Shown here in pieces: positions 35,500 through 47,864 of a stretch of DNA of 64,000 bases. Each line of letters begins with the position of its first letter. The stretch's first letter is position 1. Both the position numbers and the translations under genes were made by a program. Below the pieces are notes generated by a model, which had not been told where the DNA came from, did not search any database, and was given only the letters and a program-made list of their open reading frames with translations. Origin of the DNA: Congeria kusceri (lineage: Eukaryota > Mollusca > Bivalvia > Myida > Dreissenidae); contig CM051029.1 of NCBI GenBank assembly GCA_027627225.1, positions 25,862,851 to 25,926,850 on the forward strand, in the 5' to 3' direction.

Positions 35500-36470
35500 T
35501 TGGCGCGAAATAAAATCGTGGATAAGCACATGATACAAACTTGGACACAACGTAAAATCTTTGCGTTGTTATGTTTACTTATTTATTATTTATTTATGTA
35601 TCTATTGTTTTTCATTTTATCTCTTAATATATATACCTGGACCAATAATGCATGTCTGTGTCATTGTTATATAAAAAAAAAAACAATCATAAAATTAAAA
35701 TTGTGTGCAAAATAAATCTTCAATTTCCTCATAATTGTCTCCCCTGAAAACTTCCAGAACTGTAAGTTTTTAACTCGTGGTGGCAGTGGTATTACTGAAG
35801 AGTGCCCAATGGGGAAGTTACCACTGCGAGTTGTTTTTGAAACCACGTAAATTGCATGGGACTACTTTCCGAGCCAACTGGAATGTTGCCGGTGTGCAAG
35901 AGATTGGAAGATTGGATTTGCGCAGTGCTCGGAACCAGTAAAATCTCTGTGTTGAGGTGTGATTTGAGCTTTACTTGGAACCAGTAAAATCTCTGTGTGG
36001 TTAGATTTGAGCTATGAACCTCCGCGCAGAGATTCAACTGTGTCCGAGCGTAGCTCAATTTTAAATCTCTGCCGGCATTAAATTCCACGTGACCATTAGC
36101 AAACACTCGACGCGAAATAAAATCGTGGACAAGCACATGATAAAAACGTGGAAAACGTAAACTCCTTGCGTTGTTATCTTTACTTTTTTTCTTTTCTTTT
36201 TTTAAATTTTAACTCGTATATATATAAATTTTGTAAACAATAAATCTTGAATGTCCTCGTAAACGTCGCACCTGAACATTTCCAAATATGTGAGTTTTTA
36301 ACTCGTGGTGGCAGTGGTAACTGGGAAGAGTACCAATGGGGAAGTAACCACTGCGATGAGTTTGTTGAGCTATAATCGGAACCAGTCAGATCTCTGTACT
36401 GGGGTGTGATTTAAGCTATAATCGGAACTAGTGAAATATCTTTGTTGAGGTTGGATTGAATAGTAATCAA
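35500..36470. repeat. Duplicated 0.5-0.6-kb segment, direct orientation
   Basis: CGCGAAATAAAATCGTGG occurs at 35504 and 36111, followed in both by AAGCACATGATA and TTGCGTTGTTAT. TTTTTAACTCGTGGTGGCAG occurs near 35767 and 36295. GGAACCAGTnAnATCTCTGT occurs three times. Offsets of 607 and 528 bases show indels between the copies. A 114-codon minus-strand open frame inside is not supported as a gene. Confidence 0.75.
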
Positions 36471-37779
36471 ACAGTGTGATTATATGATGAATAATGCACA
36501 GTTTTATCCAAATATTAAATCGATCCACTTTTCATAATAGAGTTGATGATGGAGCGGCTGTTTTTCGACCTTCACATATGTGCTTTTCCGGAACACCTTG
36601 AGCCAGACAACGCTACACCATAACTCATACAAACGTCTCAATGAAATCATTGAGATGGGATTCATTTGAATAATTTAATAAGTTAAATAGGATAAAAATG
36701 ATGACATAATGAAATGCTGTAATGATTAAATATCACTCTCAATAACGAATTAAAATATATATAACATATATTTAACACATGCATTGGTAAATATGTGACT
36801 AACATAATTATAAAAGAGTTTAGATAAAACATACCATAACATTTGACTGATTTATTGTTTGACATTCTTCATTCTGTATTGAAACATTGCTGTTAAATTT
36901 AAAATGGTTAACTACTGAAAATAAAGGCAATATTCAAAAATACAAATGAAAACTACTTCTTTTCAGAGGTGACACAAAACGAAAATGAGATGGCTGTGCC
37001 TTCGTTCATATTGGTTATTACAGATTTGTAATTAATTATGAAACAATACATAACTAAACAAAATTAATCACAATTTAATTTTGTTTCAAGGTATGTCAAT
37101 ATTGTATGTATGTTGAATGTTCGATTTTTGTTTTGATTGCTTTTAAGACAACACAAATAAACACGGTTATATAAATACGGTGATTTGAAATCTTAGTACT
37201 CTTTTCGTAGATTCATTTGTTGGAATTGTTTCAAATTGGTGCCCTATTTACAGTGTTTTATTACCATATTTTACATACATTTAGATACTAGAAATGTTAC
37301 ATCACGGACCATATCCACGAAACCCCTAAGGGAAGTCTTAACCTAAGTTCTGCTTAATCGAACCATTTACATACCATTTTCACGTGAAGTTCTAAACATT
37401 GTATTTTATATTTGAAATATGGTAAAATATTAAACATATGTTGATTTTGTTTACCAAACTATTACCATGTACTGCAAAATAAAGCCACATAAATAACACA
37501 TGTGAACATTTTTAAGAAGACTTTACAAGTGTTTACACCGGATTTTTATGGATATGGACCAAGACGAACACTGCGAGGCATTCATACATTCTTTTCTGAC
37601 ATTAGCTATGAGATCTTTTACACAGGCAAAATATACAACTTATCAAAGAAAACGATTGCCCTAAAGTCCATTTCCAGTTCTTAACATAGGTGCATAAATA
37701 CAAGTACTACTATTAATTAATTACGATACAACGAACAATAACATCGCACAGTTTTCCCACATCAAAGCTGCTGCGATGA
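36471..37779. other. Gene-free stretch downstream of gene B
   Basis: AT-rich. No exon-like or repeat feature recognised. Confidence 0.4.
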
Positions 37780-37785
37780 TTTATT
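37780..37785 (-). terminator. Probable poly(A) signal of gene B
   Basis: TTTATT on the + strand is AATAAA on the minus strand, about 70 bases after the gene B stop codon. Confidence 0.6.
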
Positions 37786-37852
37786 TTCAAGATGACGAGG
37801 TATGAGGGTTCGATGCCGATTATTGTTTGAGCGATAATTCAGGCGCGCTCAA

Positions 37853-38172
37853 CTACCGGATGTTGGCAGTGGGTCCGACTCCCAGGAATCCAGCGAAGAC
37901 GGTGTAAGGTCCGGTGTCGGCGAGCCGGGGATCAGTGACGATGGCGCCACTGTCGTCGACGTTTCGCGCGCGCGTCCGGCCGCTCTTCTGCGACCACGTG
38001 CCGTCGTTATCGAGACGCAGGAAGTGGTAGTCTTCGTCCGGCCAGATCACAAGGGCGATCAGACACTCTCTTCCGGAGTCCGGCTGGCTAAGTGGCGTCA
38101 GTCCGTCGCGCACGGTGGCGGAGTAGACGTCCTGGGCGGTTGTGCGCGTGTAGCGTCTGCCTGAGGCGCGAC
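37853..38172 (-). CDS. Gene B exon 5 (C-terminal domain)
   Basis: Acceptor TTTGCACAG; 106 codons to TAG at 37853. Reads R-A-S-G-R-R-Y-T-R-T-T-A-Q-D-V-Y, then L-I-A-L-V-I-W-P-D-E-D-Y-H-F-L-R and a final G-P-Y-T-V-F-A-G-F-L-G-V-G-P. Strongly GC-rich with CpG-dense codons, unlike the surrounding AT-rich DNA. Confidence 0.88.
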
Positions 38173-41100
38173 CTGTGCAAAGAAAACGTAAGGAAAAATA
38201 AGGTATTATATATATTCTGGAAAAATTATGAATTATAAACTTGCAATGATGAATAAATGATGATGAATCAATTGATGATACGCTTTCGGATTAATTACCA
38301 CGCCTACTTGGATCAAACTCCTACCAGTAAAGTATATGAATGTCCGTGAAACAATGAAGTCCTAACTTTCTGAATTTTGGGTTAGCGTTTCCTGTTTTCT
38401 TTCTCGTTTCATTGATTATTATTTTTGCAAATCCGCTTTTGTTGTTTATGTGATATACTTATCAATACTTCTGTAATTTGTAAAATAAATGTCACTACAA
38501 ACACACTGCAGCGTTCATTTTTGATCGCAAACGTTTCACATTAAGTGACCTATTGTTTAATTGGTACTTGCCAATTTGAAACAACGGACGTCAGAATAAA
38601 CTTAAAATAAAAAACAAATATAACGACAATAATCATCACATCGATCAAAATCAAACAGTCTTTCTGTTAAATTTCATCAAATAATTTTATGACATGGGAA
38701 TGGCAAACGATTGATATTTGAGGATATGCCATTTTTTGGAACGCTACATGGTCATAGCAGTCAGATACGTATTTATACAGTATAAAGTACAATTTCTGAA
38801 AGATGGGGGGAATAGTTGGGCAAAAGTGTTGGTCTGCATATTGTTTGCACAGTTATAGCACTTTTGTCGATGCTGGACGGGTGGTTACATGAAACCTTAG
38901 TAATAATTTTTCATTAAAACTTCAGTTTCCGAGTTTAAAATATCTTACGTCGTTGAGCAAATGTAATAGTCTGCATATTGGTCGCATATAGTTTTAGAAG
39001 TTACTTCTCTGCTGCACAAGCGGTTATACATTACCTTGGCAGTTTCGAAATTTGCAAACATTCAAGTACTCAGCTGGCTAAGCAAAAGTATTGGCCTGTA
39101 TATTGATGACATAGTTATCGCAGTTGTTTCTCCGATGGACACTTAGGTACACATAACCTTGGCAGTTCCGAAATTTGCACAAATGTAAGTCCTCACCTGG
39201 CTGAGCAAACGTGTTGGTCTGCATATTGGTGGCGTAGTTATAACAGTTGTTTCTCCGCTGCACGGGCGCGTAGTTCCAGTTCTCGGGGGCAAACCTCGTG
39301 GCGCACATCAGGGCCTGGCGCTTCTTGCGCACGAGGAAATGCTGTCTAACGCTGATGCTTATCGTGTCTTCCTCGTTGTTATGGGTGACGTACACTTTGG
39401 ATACTGTCTTGGGTTGTCTGCCCTGCGGGAGCTGGATGATCAAAGAAATAATATACATGTTATTATTTTGTGACGGACAAATTAGATACAGTCTTGGGTT
39501 GTGTGCCTTTCAATAGCCAGATGAATACAATATTTGGTGACGTACGCTTTAGGACGTGTATAGGTTGTCTGCCGTTAGGGAGCTAGACGTTGACACAAAA
39601 ATGATATATGTATAGGTATCAATAATACAGGGAAAACTGCTAGTAATTTTAAGAGAGTCAACGGTCATTTTATTCCTAATTTAAAAAGGGGGTCCAATAT
39701 CAATTTATAATATATGATGTTGTTTTCTATTCAAAGGCTACTGAAAAATCAAATCAACTTTTGCCAGCTTCAGCTAAATAGATTTGTTTTCAAAGAAACA
39801 AATGACTATTAGAAATAGAAATATCATTAAATACTTGATGTGCATTCATATTTTAAAACGAGGTAATATACAGCAAACTATTCAGTGTTTCGTTGTAATG
39901 ATCATACATAAGCAAACGATACGAATTGGACTACAGTAAACTAAAGGACGCTCTAAGAAACACCATCATCTACATCTTAGGCACATTGTAAACGTCGGTG
40001 TACGTTTTGCTCAACAACATCAAAACTCAAGTCGACTATAATGGATCGTCATTTTTTTTCATATAAACAATGCTATTACATGCATGTTTTATGTGTACAC
40101 GTATAATTGTTGAACAGACAACGGTAATTTGATGCAGCGTTTATACATGTACATCTTCGCAACAAAAACTTTGATTTGAAGTTTATTGTCTTGCAGCTTG
40201 TGAAACCATGTCAACAGTATTTACATCCGTTGTCCGAACCCGCAATATTTATGTTAAAACGGTCTCAAACGTTAAGCAATACTTTGATTTGAAGTCAGTT
40301 GTTTGCAGCTTGTGAAAGCATGTTAATAGTATTTAAATCAGCTGTCAGCAACCGAAATATTGAGTGTAAAACGGTTCCTCTGTCGTGTTACGTGGTCATG
40401 CAAATAAAACTTGATGCTAATTCACGATGAAAAGAAGTATGCTTATAAAAGTACAAGCTATGGGCAATTTTTATATTTCCTGTATCGACATTCTCATAAA
40501 TATGTCATATCATCGCTTCCCATACCTTCGCTACAATGTTCTGAATGGCGAATGATAAACCGCAAATTATCGTATATATTAATAATGAATTTTGCTAATT
40601 CACCTTTGTTATTATATCATATGCAATTAAATACCATGTTTTATTGTTAATTCAGTCAAAGGATGACTTGCGAATTGTTCTAGATATAAATTGCGTCTTA
40701 TTTCAAGGATGACTCTTTATATATGCCAATGCATGCCCAGTCGCCCGGTTTCACAAAAAGCCAAAATAAATAACTAGATCAAGCGTGGATATGGACCATT
40801 CAAATTTAAAAGTAATGTAGACATAGTATCAAATGTAAGTTCTAAAGGTTAGTTCGTCGAGGTACTATGTATGCAACAAACTTCTTTTTTCTAAATGTTT
40901 TCAGTTTGAAAACTGCAGTTTGTATATATATTGTAATGTATGTTTAAAGCGTATCTACATATATAGTTGATGTTTTAATCATTTAATCTTGCTTTTTTAA
41001 CATCATATCCGCAAAGAACATATTAGTGGACGTAACCAAATATCAGATATGCATCTTCAAAAAATGTGTTATGTTAAGACCACGTGGCCATTTACTTTCC

Positions 41101-44100
41101 ACTACTCCTTACAAATATATATTAAGTATTTTTTGACAGACACTTGAGTGCGAACATGTTATAACCGAATTTTAACATAAATATGTTAATTTATAGGATA
41201 ACTAGCAAGAATTCGGGGAATGGGTAATTTATAGACATTCTTTATATGTAATTATTCAAGTTTTGATTGAAGACTGTTAATTTATAGGATAACTAGCAAG
41301 ATTTCAGGGCATGGGCAATTTATAGACATTCTTTATATGTAATTATTCAAGTTTTGATTGAAGACTGACCTATTTAAAACAGTTACACGTGTTTTTGTTT
41401 AGTCGTTGTATGCAATTATTCAAAGTTGTGACTAAAAACTGCCATATTTAGAATAGCAGCACGTGTTTACTATGAATGATGTGTTCACAATTTACACACA
41501 CTACATGTTTATTATATTGCCTTTATTATATTCATAGCTGAGTATCACTCTTGTCGTGTTTCCTTTTGAAGTGTTGCAATAAAATAAGTCATAATCGCGG
41601 CAACTGTGAATCCACCAAATTAGAAATGCGAATTCAAAATATCACTCGTTTTGAATATATGAATGCTTTATTTAATGGTATTATGTGTAGTATATGTAAA
41701 CGGTAGATTCGCGAACATAATTTTGTTCTTGTATTATATACCAAACGATTATGATATTGTAAACTGATTTCTTCACTTTTATAAACTTTAGTTTTCACAA
41801 TCGAAATTGTGAAATAAAGAATTGTGTCTTCGTGAGATGTCCCTTCCCCAGTATAAAAAAATATATATTTAATCATGTCATACATAACAGATCACTAAAC
41901 TAGTCAACCATAACAGTTCAATAGGAAAGGTTGGATTTCGTTCCTTTTATTCTTTGGACCAAACTATTAACGTTCCTGTTTGAATTAAGGAAGGCTACAC
42001 GTTTATATACGTTTCTATGAACACTATCTTTTGACACTACCGTATAACGTATTTCCTTTGATATAATAATGCTACATGTGACTCATCTAGGAAGGCCACC
42101 GGTTTAAGGCGTCAAGAACATACAAAATGTAAAAGTATGACATGCTGATAAAGACAGGACGCAAAAAGACACGTGTTTTTATTTTCTTACATGGCATCCG
42201 ATACGCAATTTTAATATAAGGAAACACTATAACGTCCGTGTCATGGTTAGCAGGACACTTTAAAGGATAACAAAACACGAGTTTCGTGTGTGATATACAC
42301 AAGCTGTTAACGATTCCGTGTCATAATGTGCATTGATTCAAGTATTTTCAAGTTGTTGTCAATCTCAGGTTTTAATTAGGCGTCAAAGATGTGTTAGTAT
42401 ACTTAGTTCATATAAAGTGTACTATACTTTAAGTAAAGAGTAAGTGGCATTTAGGTACAGTAATTTAAAGATTGCACGTGTTTTTAAAACACTTTGCCTT
42501 ACGAAAGATAGTAAACTACTGATTTATTGAAAACTGATGTCGATTATTTTCTTACGACTTATTAATGTCAAATAATTGAAATCCTCAGTTACAAAACAAC
42601 GCGCATGTGCCGACTAAAATAACACTCATATGACGAAGTGTTTCGAAATTCACCAAAAGTTCCCGAGCACTAGACAAATCCTCATTTAATGTCAGTTACG
42701 AAAAGACCAAGATGTTCCGACTAAACTACACATCTTTCTACGAAGTTTTTACGGAATTTACCGAGCGTTCCCGAGCACACGAAAAAATCATATTTAAATG
42801 CAACGCAAAGGTCCACTGCGTCCTCGTCCAATATAACTCACCTGTCCCAAAATAGCTGCGTTCACGTGGTTCACGAGCTGAGGACTAAGGGCAAGAGACG
42901 AAGGGCACGACTGCATGAGAATGGTCTCTATACGCCGACTGGTGAAACGACCGACCGTCTTCCAGGCCGTTTGTCCCTGAGCGTTTGTGGCTTGAACGGT
43001 GAACCCGCGGTATCCCATGTGTCTCTCGTCGATGCTGGAGTTGCAGAACGCAAAATGACGTCATAGTATATGGCATTATTGTAAACATTTGTGTGTATGG
43101 AGGAATAATATATTTCTTATGACCATTATCAAATGTAAGCCTATGTATAATATTGTCATTGAACATGAATTAGCTAAAGGACACTGTTAAGACAATGGTT
43201 GGGAAATAGTTAAAACTGTAACAAAAAAAACAAGGTAAGATTTTATCACGTGCCATATATATCAATAATACCAAAACAAATAACTTAGAGGTCGGGCGTG
43301 TAAATGGTTTTAAATAGTACATAGTGAACTGGGCTTACTCTGTAGGCGGCTCGCTGTTGACTGCCCAAGAAATTTGCTGGTACGTGGGATTTAACTCATC
43401 AACGTCCCATTCCGGATTGTCTCGTCCCGAATACACGTTAAGCATAACCCGGTACTTCACACCTATGAATAGAAAACGGAAATACCTGAATTATCAATTG
43501 GCTCGAATCGGTTATTTCTGTAGCTTGATACTTTTGAATTATAAATGAATAGGTTATTACTATTAGTAGTTCACAACTATAAACAGACAACGGAAATGTC
43601 CGAACGATGAATTGGATAGAATCGGTCATTTCCGTAGCTTGATACTTCTGAATAATACATGTAAATAAATTATTTTCATTATCATAATGTTGTCTGGTCA
43701 ACTAGCCCTTCGTTCACAAAATAACTTGAAATTAGAGGGTCATCGAATGCGAAATGCAAGTATGGACACCGCATTTCGTATATGTAAATAATTATGAGGA
43801 AGTAGTTACGGTCGAAAGCACAAGGTCAACTGTCCATTTGACGGTCTATATAACGGTCATTGGCTTTTACTGAGATGACATGTATATGTGACCAACTTGT
43901 CAGCTTTAGTAACGTGGGTGTAATAGCGCGAGTTATTCGAACATTGCCAACTGGACCGATTAAAAGTGCGAACACAAGTGACAAATATAGCGAAGATGAC
44001 TTTATTAATAATTATCGAAACTTGAATATAAAATATAGTTTTGTTTTGTTTATTACCATTTACAAGTGTGATACCTTGTGTTGCTTCTTTCAACAAAAGA

Positions 44101-45747
44101 AAGTGGACAAAGTGCACGCTCGTTTTTTAAATCACTAACAAATGTGTATTGCTTGATAGGTCTTGACGGATACAATAAGTTTATGTTGTCATAAGTAGAG
44201 CACAATAAATAAAGATGTGCAACACTTGTATAAGGCGTAATTATAATTGACCAATCGAATCTTTCCATTATGTTTTCCTATGCGTTAGTTCGACTTTTTG
44301 GTGTCAAAGAATATACAAAATGAAGAAACTTTTCCCACAAAAATGGCTATTGATTGGGTCTGAATGTGGACACAAGTGTCACAATTCAATAGGCATTATA
44401 AGAAACAATAGGTGTCAGCAAACATGTTTTCGTTTTGATATTTCTTCTCACATGTCTGATAATACCTTATTCTGTAACGTTTGCCTGCATCTCTCAGTAT
44501 CAATTATTATCAGCACTTACCAAAATAAATTATCAACTTTCACTTTGCCCGGGCCTGTATCACCAACCAATTCTTTGACTTCTGATTAAGAATAAAGAAT
44601 ATTCTTGAAATTGTTATATTTATTAAGTGCTGTAAATTTGGTCATTGCTTGGTGTCCATCCAATCTAATTACAGTCTTTTAAACTTAAAATGATTTGTTA
44701 ATGACTTACGCAGCATTAATACCCATCATATTTGCAAACGCGTAAGTACATCTTTTGTGTCTTAGTCTGTTCTTCATACTTAAGTCTAAGAATGCGTTGG
44801 TGACTAAGGGCCCTTATTTACGAGAATTATGATTTTTATGAGTTTTACATTTTCGACAATTCAAGATTGTCAATTTGGTGGCCACTATATAGTTGTTTAC
44901 ATGGATACTCATTTCAAGCCGTATATTATGTAACAGTACTGATCGTATTAGAACAAAAAATCAAAACAATGGTTGGATATAGACAGATTTTAAAAAGTAT
45001 CTTGCATATGCAGTGTAATTATCCTAAAGTGAGTGCTAAATTTGCACGAAATATTTCACAAAGTTCATTGATTCCGTATAATGGCTGCTGGTTTTATACA
45101 AACATTTTATGACATGCGAATACTGTGCAATTATTATATAATGAATGAGCACACTATATACATATATTTCACGAACATTATCCCAATCTTTCAATTTCTA
45201 TATACCTTCTACTCTGTAAATAACTATAAATAAATTGTAAAAAAAAAACATAACAAGATAACAAGACACGTATGTGTATCATAGGTCCTACAGCAATTTA
45301 TGTATCAAGTGTAAGCATCGGTAGGTGTGAGTTATAATTGTTATATAAAACGTGAACTATGTATTTTCTCTTAATGCCATATTGTAAATATATTTCATTT
45401 TAATCAAATAGAAAAACAAATTTGATATTAGATAATTATCTATAAAATAATGACAAACAAACAAATGAGATGCATATTATTATTTAAATGACATTGCAAT
45501 TAAATATGGTTTTGTTTTCATTAGTGTCGTGAGTATAGTACCAGTAAAGCATCAAAATACAAAAGTGCAATTTGTGTTGAATTTTTTCGTTAAAATAAAA
45601 TTACAAACATTGCAACAACAATTTCGAACAAAATATTAAAAATTGTGTATACTCACCAACATTTGCGAAGGATGCTTGTACTGAATTTAGATACAAATTA
45701 AATCCAAGCACTAACAGCAAACAACTGTTTTCGACGGACCGTCCCAT
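37853..45747 (-). CDS. Gene B: secreted 320-aa NPEW/NNCYNYATN protein (5 exons)
   Basis: Minus-strand exons: 45747-45657, 43462-43339, 43034-42842, 39431-39197, 38172-37853. All junctions are GT-AG with agreeing phases (1, 2, 0, 1); the sum is 963 nt, 320 codons plus TAG. Signal peptide residues 1-25 (C-L-L-L-V-L-G-F core, likely cut after S-V-Q-A). Residues about 31-136 form a domain shared with gene A (Y-S-G-R-D-N-P-E-W; H-M-G-Y-R-G-F-T-V). A furin-like R-K-K-R-Q site lies at 171-175, then N-N-C-Y-N-Y-A-T-N (197-205) with T-F-A-Q-P-G, and a GC-rich C-terminal domain. The C-Y-N-Y-A...T-F-A-Q-P-G pattern recalls an insoluble shell matrix protein of clams (from memory, unverified). An extracellular matrix or shell role is inference. 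Confidence 0.88.
38810..39140 (-). repeat. Degenerate echoes of gene B exon 4, 3' edge
   Basis: Three decayed copies of the exon 4 end plus its donor lie downstream in intron 4, near 39075-39140, 38945-39010 and 38815-38880. Shared blocks are GCAAAnGTnTTGGTCTGCAT, ATTG(G)TGGC and GTTGTTTCTC. The nearest translates to H-R-R-N-N-C-D-N-Y-V-I-N-I-Q-A-N-T-F-A, still recognisably exon 4. Spacing is about 130 bases. Confidence 0.8.
39197..39431 (-). CDS. Gene B exon 4 (RKKRQ, NNCYNYATN)
   Basis: Acceptor ATCATCCAG, donor GTGAGG, 78 codons plus one base. Carries S-V-R-Q-H-F-L-V-R-K-K-R-Q-A-L-M-C, then Q-R-R-N-N-C-Y-N-Y-A-T-N-M-Q. Both edges of this exon are echoed in the flanking introns. Confidence 0.88.
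39480..39590 (-). repeat. Degenerate echoes of gene B exon 4, 5' edge
   Basis: Two copies of the exon 4 start lie upstream in intron 3: about 39485-39525 (GATACAGTCTTGGGTTGTGTG) and 39537-39590 (GGTGACGTACGCTTTAGGA, GGTTGTCTGCCGTTAGGGAG). The original is at 39385-39437. Confidence 0.7.
40160..40385. repeat. 110-bp tandem duplicate
   Basis: CTTTGATTTGAAGT...TTGCAGCTTGTGAAA...CATGT recurs about 112 bases later with moderate divergence. Lies in gene B intron 3. Confidence 0.7.
41187..41368. repeat. 91-bp tandem duplicate
   Basis: TTAATTTATAGGATAACTAG... is present twice back to back with few substitutions; a weaker third partial copy follows to about 41450. Confidence 0.85.
42842..43034 (-). 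CDS. Gene B exon 3 (HMGYRGFTV)
   Basis: Acceptor AACTCCAG, donor GTGAGT. Reads D-E-R-H-M-G-Y-R-G-F-T-V-Q-A-T-N-A-Q-G-Q and ends A-A-I-L-G-Q. The phase-2 start fits exon 2. Confidence 0.85.
43339..43462 (-). CDS. Gene B exon 2 (YSGRDNPEW)
   Basis: Acceptor TTCATAG, donor GTAAGC. Reads G-V-K-Y-R-V-M-L-N-V-Y-S-G-R-D-N-P-E-W-D, aligning with Y-K-I-R-V-A-I-S-S-G-K-L-D-P-E-W of gene A. Confidence 0.87.
43465..43660. repeat. Diverged about 115-bp duplicate next to gene B exon 2
   Basis: Blocks ACGGAAAT, GAATCGGT(T/C)ATTTC(T/C)GTAGCTTGATACTT occur twice immediately upstream (on the minus strand) of the exon 2 acceptor. Confidence 0.65.
45657..45747 (-). CDS. Gene B exon 1 (signal peptide)
   Basis: ATG at 45747; M-G-R-S-V-E-N-S-C-L-L-L-V-L-G-F then N-S-V-Q-A-S-F; donor GTGAGT. 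Ends in phase 1, as in gene A. Confidence 0.85.
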
Positions 45748-47860
45748 GATAACGGTGAAGATGCAGTCTCAGTGACTGTTCGGGAACGAGTGACTCTAGC
45801 ACGCTTCTTACGGCAGATACGTCGACGTCGAAACGTTCTTTAACTTTGACAGTCTGACAGACTGACAATATGTGATTAATCGCAGTCTAGGTAGCCGAAA
45901 TAATTAGCAACACACGAATTACATGCAAGTTCGTGTCTCGGTTCAAAGGCAAACCGGACGATAAGTTGTAAAGAACATAAAACGCCTCGAGAAACAAATG
46001 ATCGTAAGCGATGTGTATTGAACCTAGAGAGTCTAAACGATATTCAACAGATCAATTCGACGACGTTCTTTTGTCAATTTGAAATACTTTGTCCTGCTCT
46101 ATGAAGTGTTCTTTCTTAATTATATAGAATTTTTGTCTCTTAATTACAAGTTATTCTTTACCGTTAAGTATATTTTGTTTATTACGTTTATTGTTGTTTT
46201 TTTCTGAAAATAACATGACACGTATTGTCACTAGTTGGTAACGTCTTGTTCGATTACGTTTACACATACTGTGGCAACGCTGCCAGCTACGCGCTTTTAA
46301 AGAAACCGGCGCCATCCTCTTGCCAGTTTGTTTTTGTTTTAGTAATCAAGTAATGATATTTAAAACCCTATTTAGACTAGGAATGTCTTTTATCAATTGT
46401 AATTATCGTGCAATTTTGATACCACATTCTTAATTGACAGTTCTATTGTCATTCCTTTAAATATAAAATATTTAAATGGCGCTTATTATGCCATTACATT
46501 GTGGTCTTGTTGTATTTCTTTTAATTATAAGACACGTTTTTTTCATAATTTATGTGGACAGGTGTAGAAGTTAATTGGCCGTAATGCATTTGTTAATGCA
46601 TTTTTTAGAGATATGTATTTAACGTCACATTTCAAACCATGAAATGAATGTCAATGATTACAATTAACACGAAATACCATGTCAGAAGGCTTGATTAAGA
46701 AATTGAATGATACTTCAACGACTTCGAATTTTATGTAGTTAGGTTTGATAATGTGTTAATTAGCATATAAACACGCGTCTATCTAAATTATATTGTTTGA
46801 TTCATAGAAATACGTCACAAGCAATATTTATAATCATGGCAATATAAGTATTGCTTGGTGTTGGAATCAGAAAGCGTTTTAATAAACATGAAAGCATTAG
46901 TATGCTGTATGACGTAATACGAACACATTGATATTGGTCATGATGTATAAAACTGAGTCAACAAACATTCCGAGAAACATTAAAGCAAATAGATACAACT
47001 GTCAAAATATCTGAATACTGATCGACTTAAAAAGGTCACTTTCGTGTTAATCATAATTAAATTATAGTTTGTCAATACTTTGCTCATTTCTAGCATTAAT
47101 TATATGCATATTGTAGAATATATGTATCTATAATTTCCCATTTAACCAAGAAATCATGTCCTATCATGTCATTACAAAATGTCGAATTCCTAATACTCAT
47201 GAAGTATGTTATATTGCATATAGGATGCTCCTTGCTATCATAAATGAAATGTACGTTATATAAAATATACAACCTAACTAATGATTCACGCGTATCTGGT
47301 CACGTATTTATATCAGAAAATATGAACAAATGATGAACGTTGTTATATAAAGACAAACAAATGTTGTTATATGGTTGATTGTAATTTTTTTTTAAGTTTT
47401 GTTTTTCAAATCAAGTTATAACCCATTGGATCATATTGTTGTTTTTGTGTCAGAAATGAATTTTGATATTTCATGAATTTCATATCGTCCTGTTGTCTGT
47501 TTTGACAATACTTATTTGTTTTATTGTTTCCTGATAAAATAACAGTCATCATTAATACCAAATGTACAGCTTAACAGGAGCAGGGAAAAGCCGGACAATT
47601 TTGTCTGGCATTGCCGAATAATTTGGTATTTCATTTTGTATCTGATTAAGATTTCTAAGAACGGTGTCTTCATTTATCATTAAGTATACGCAAACATATA
47701 ACGGTATTCAATATGTCTCGGTTGACCTCTCAAGACTATTCAAAATATTTCAGTTGGTACATACTTTAGATAAAGGAAAGGGCATACATTTGTTGAAACA
47801 CACAGCTTTGTTATTGCAGTTATTTCATCAATTTATTCCAAGTTTCAAGGTAGTTTAGAA
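45748..47860. other. Gene-free stretch upstream of gene B
   Basis: The promoter of gene B should lie in its first few hundred bases, but no clear TATA box at a sensible distance is seen. The rest is AT-rich without recognisable features. Confidence 0.35.
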
Positions 47861-47864
47861 ATTA

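Noticed and set aside
35792..36136. 114-codon minus-strand open frame
   Set aside because: Lies within a duplicated repeat segment and has no recognisable motif or splice context.
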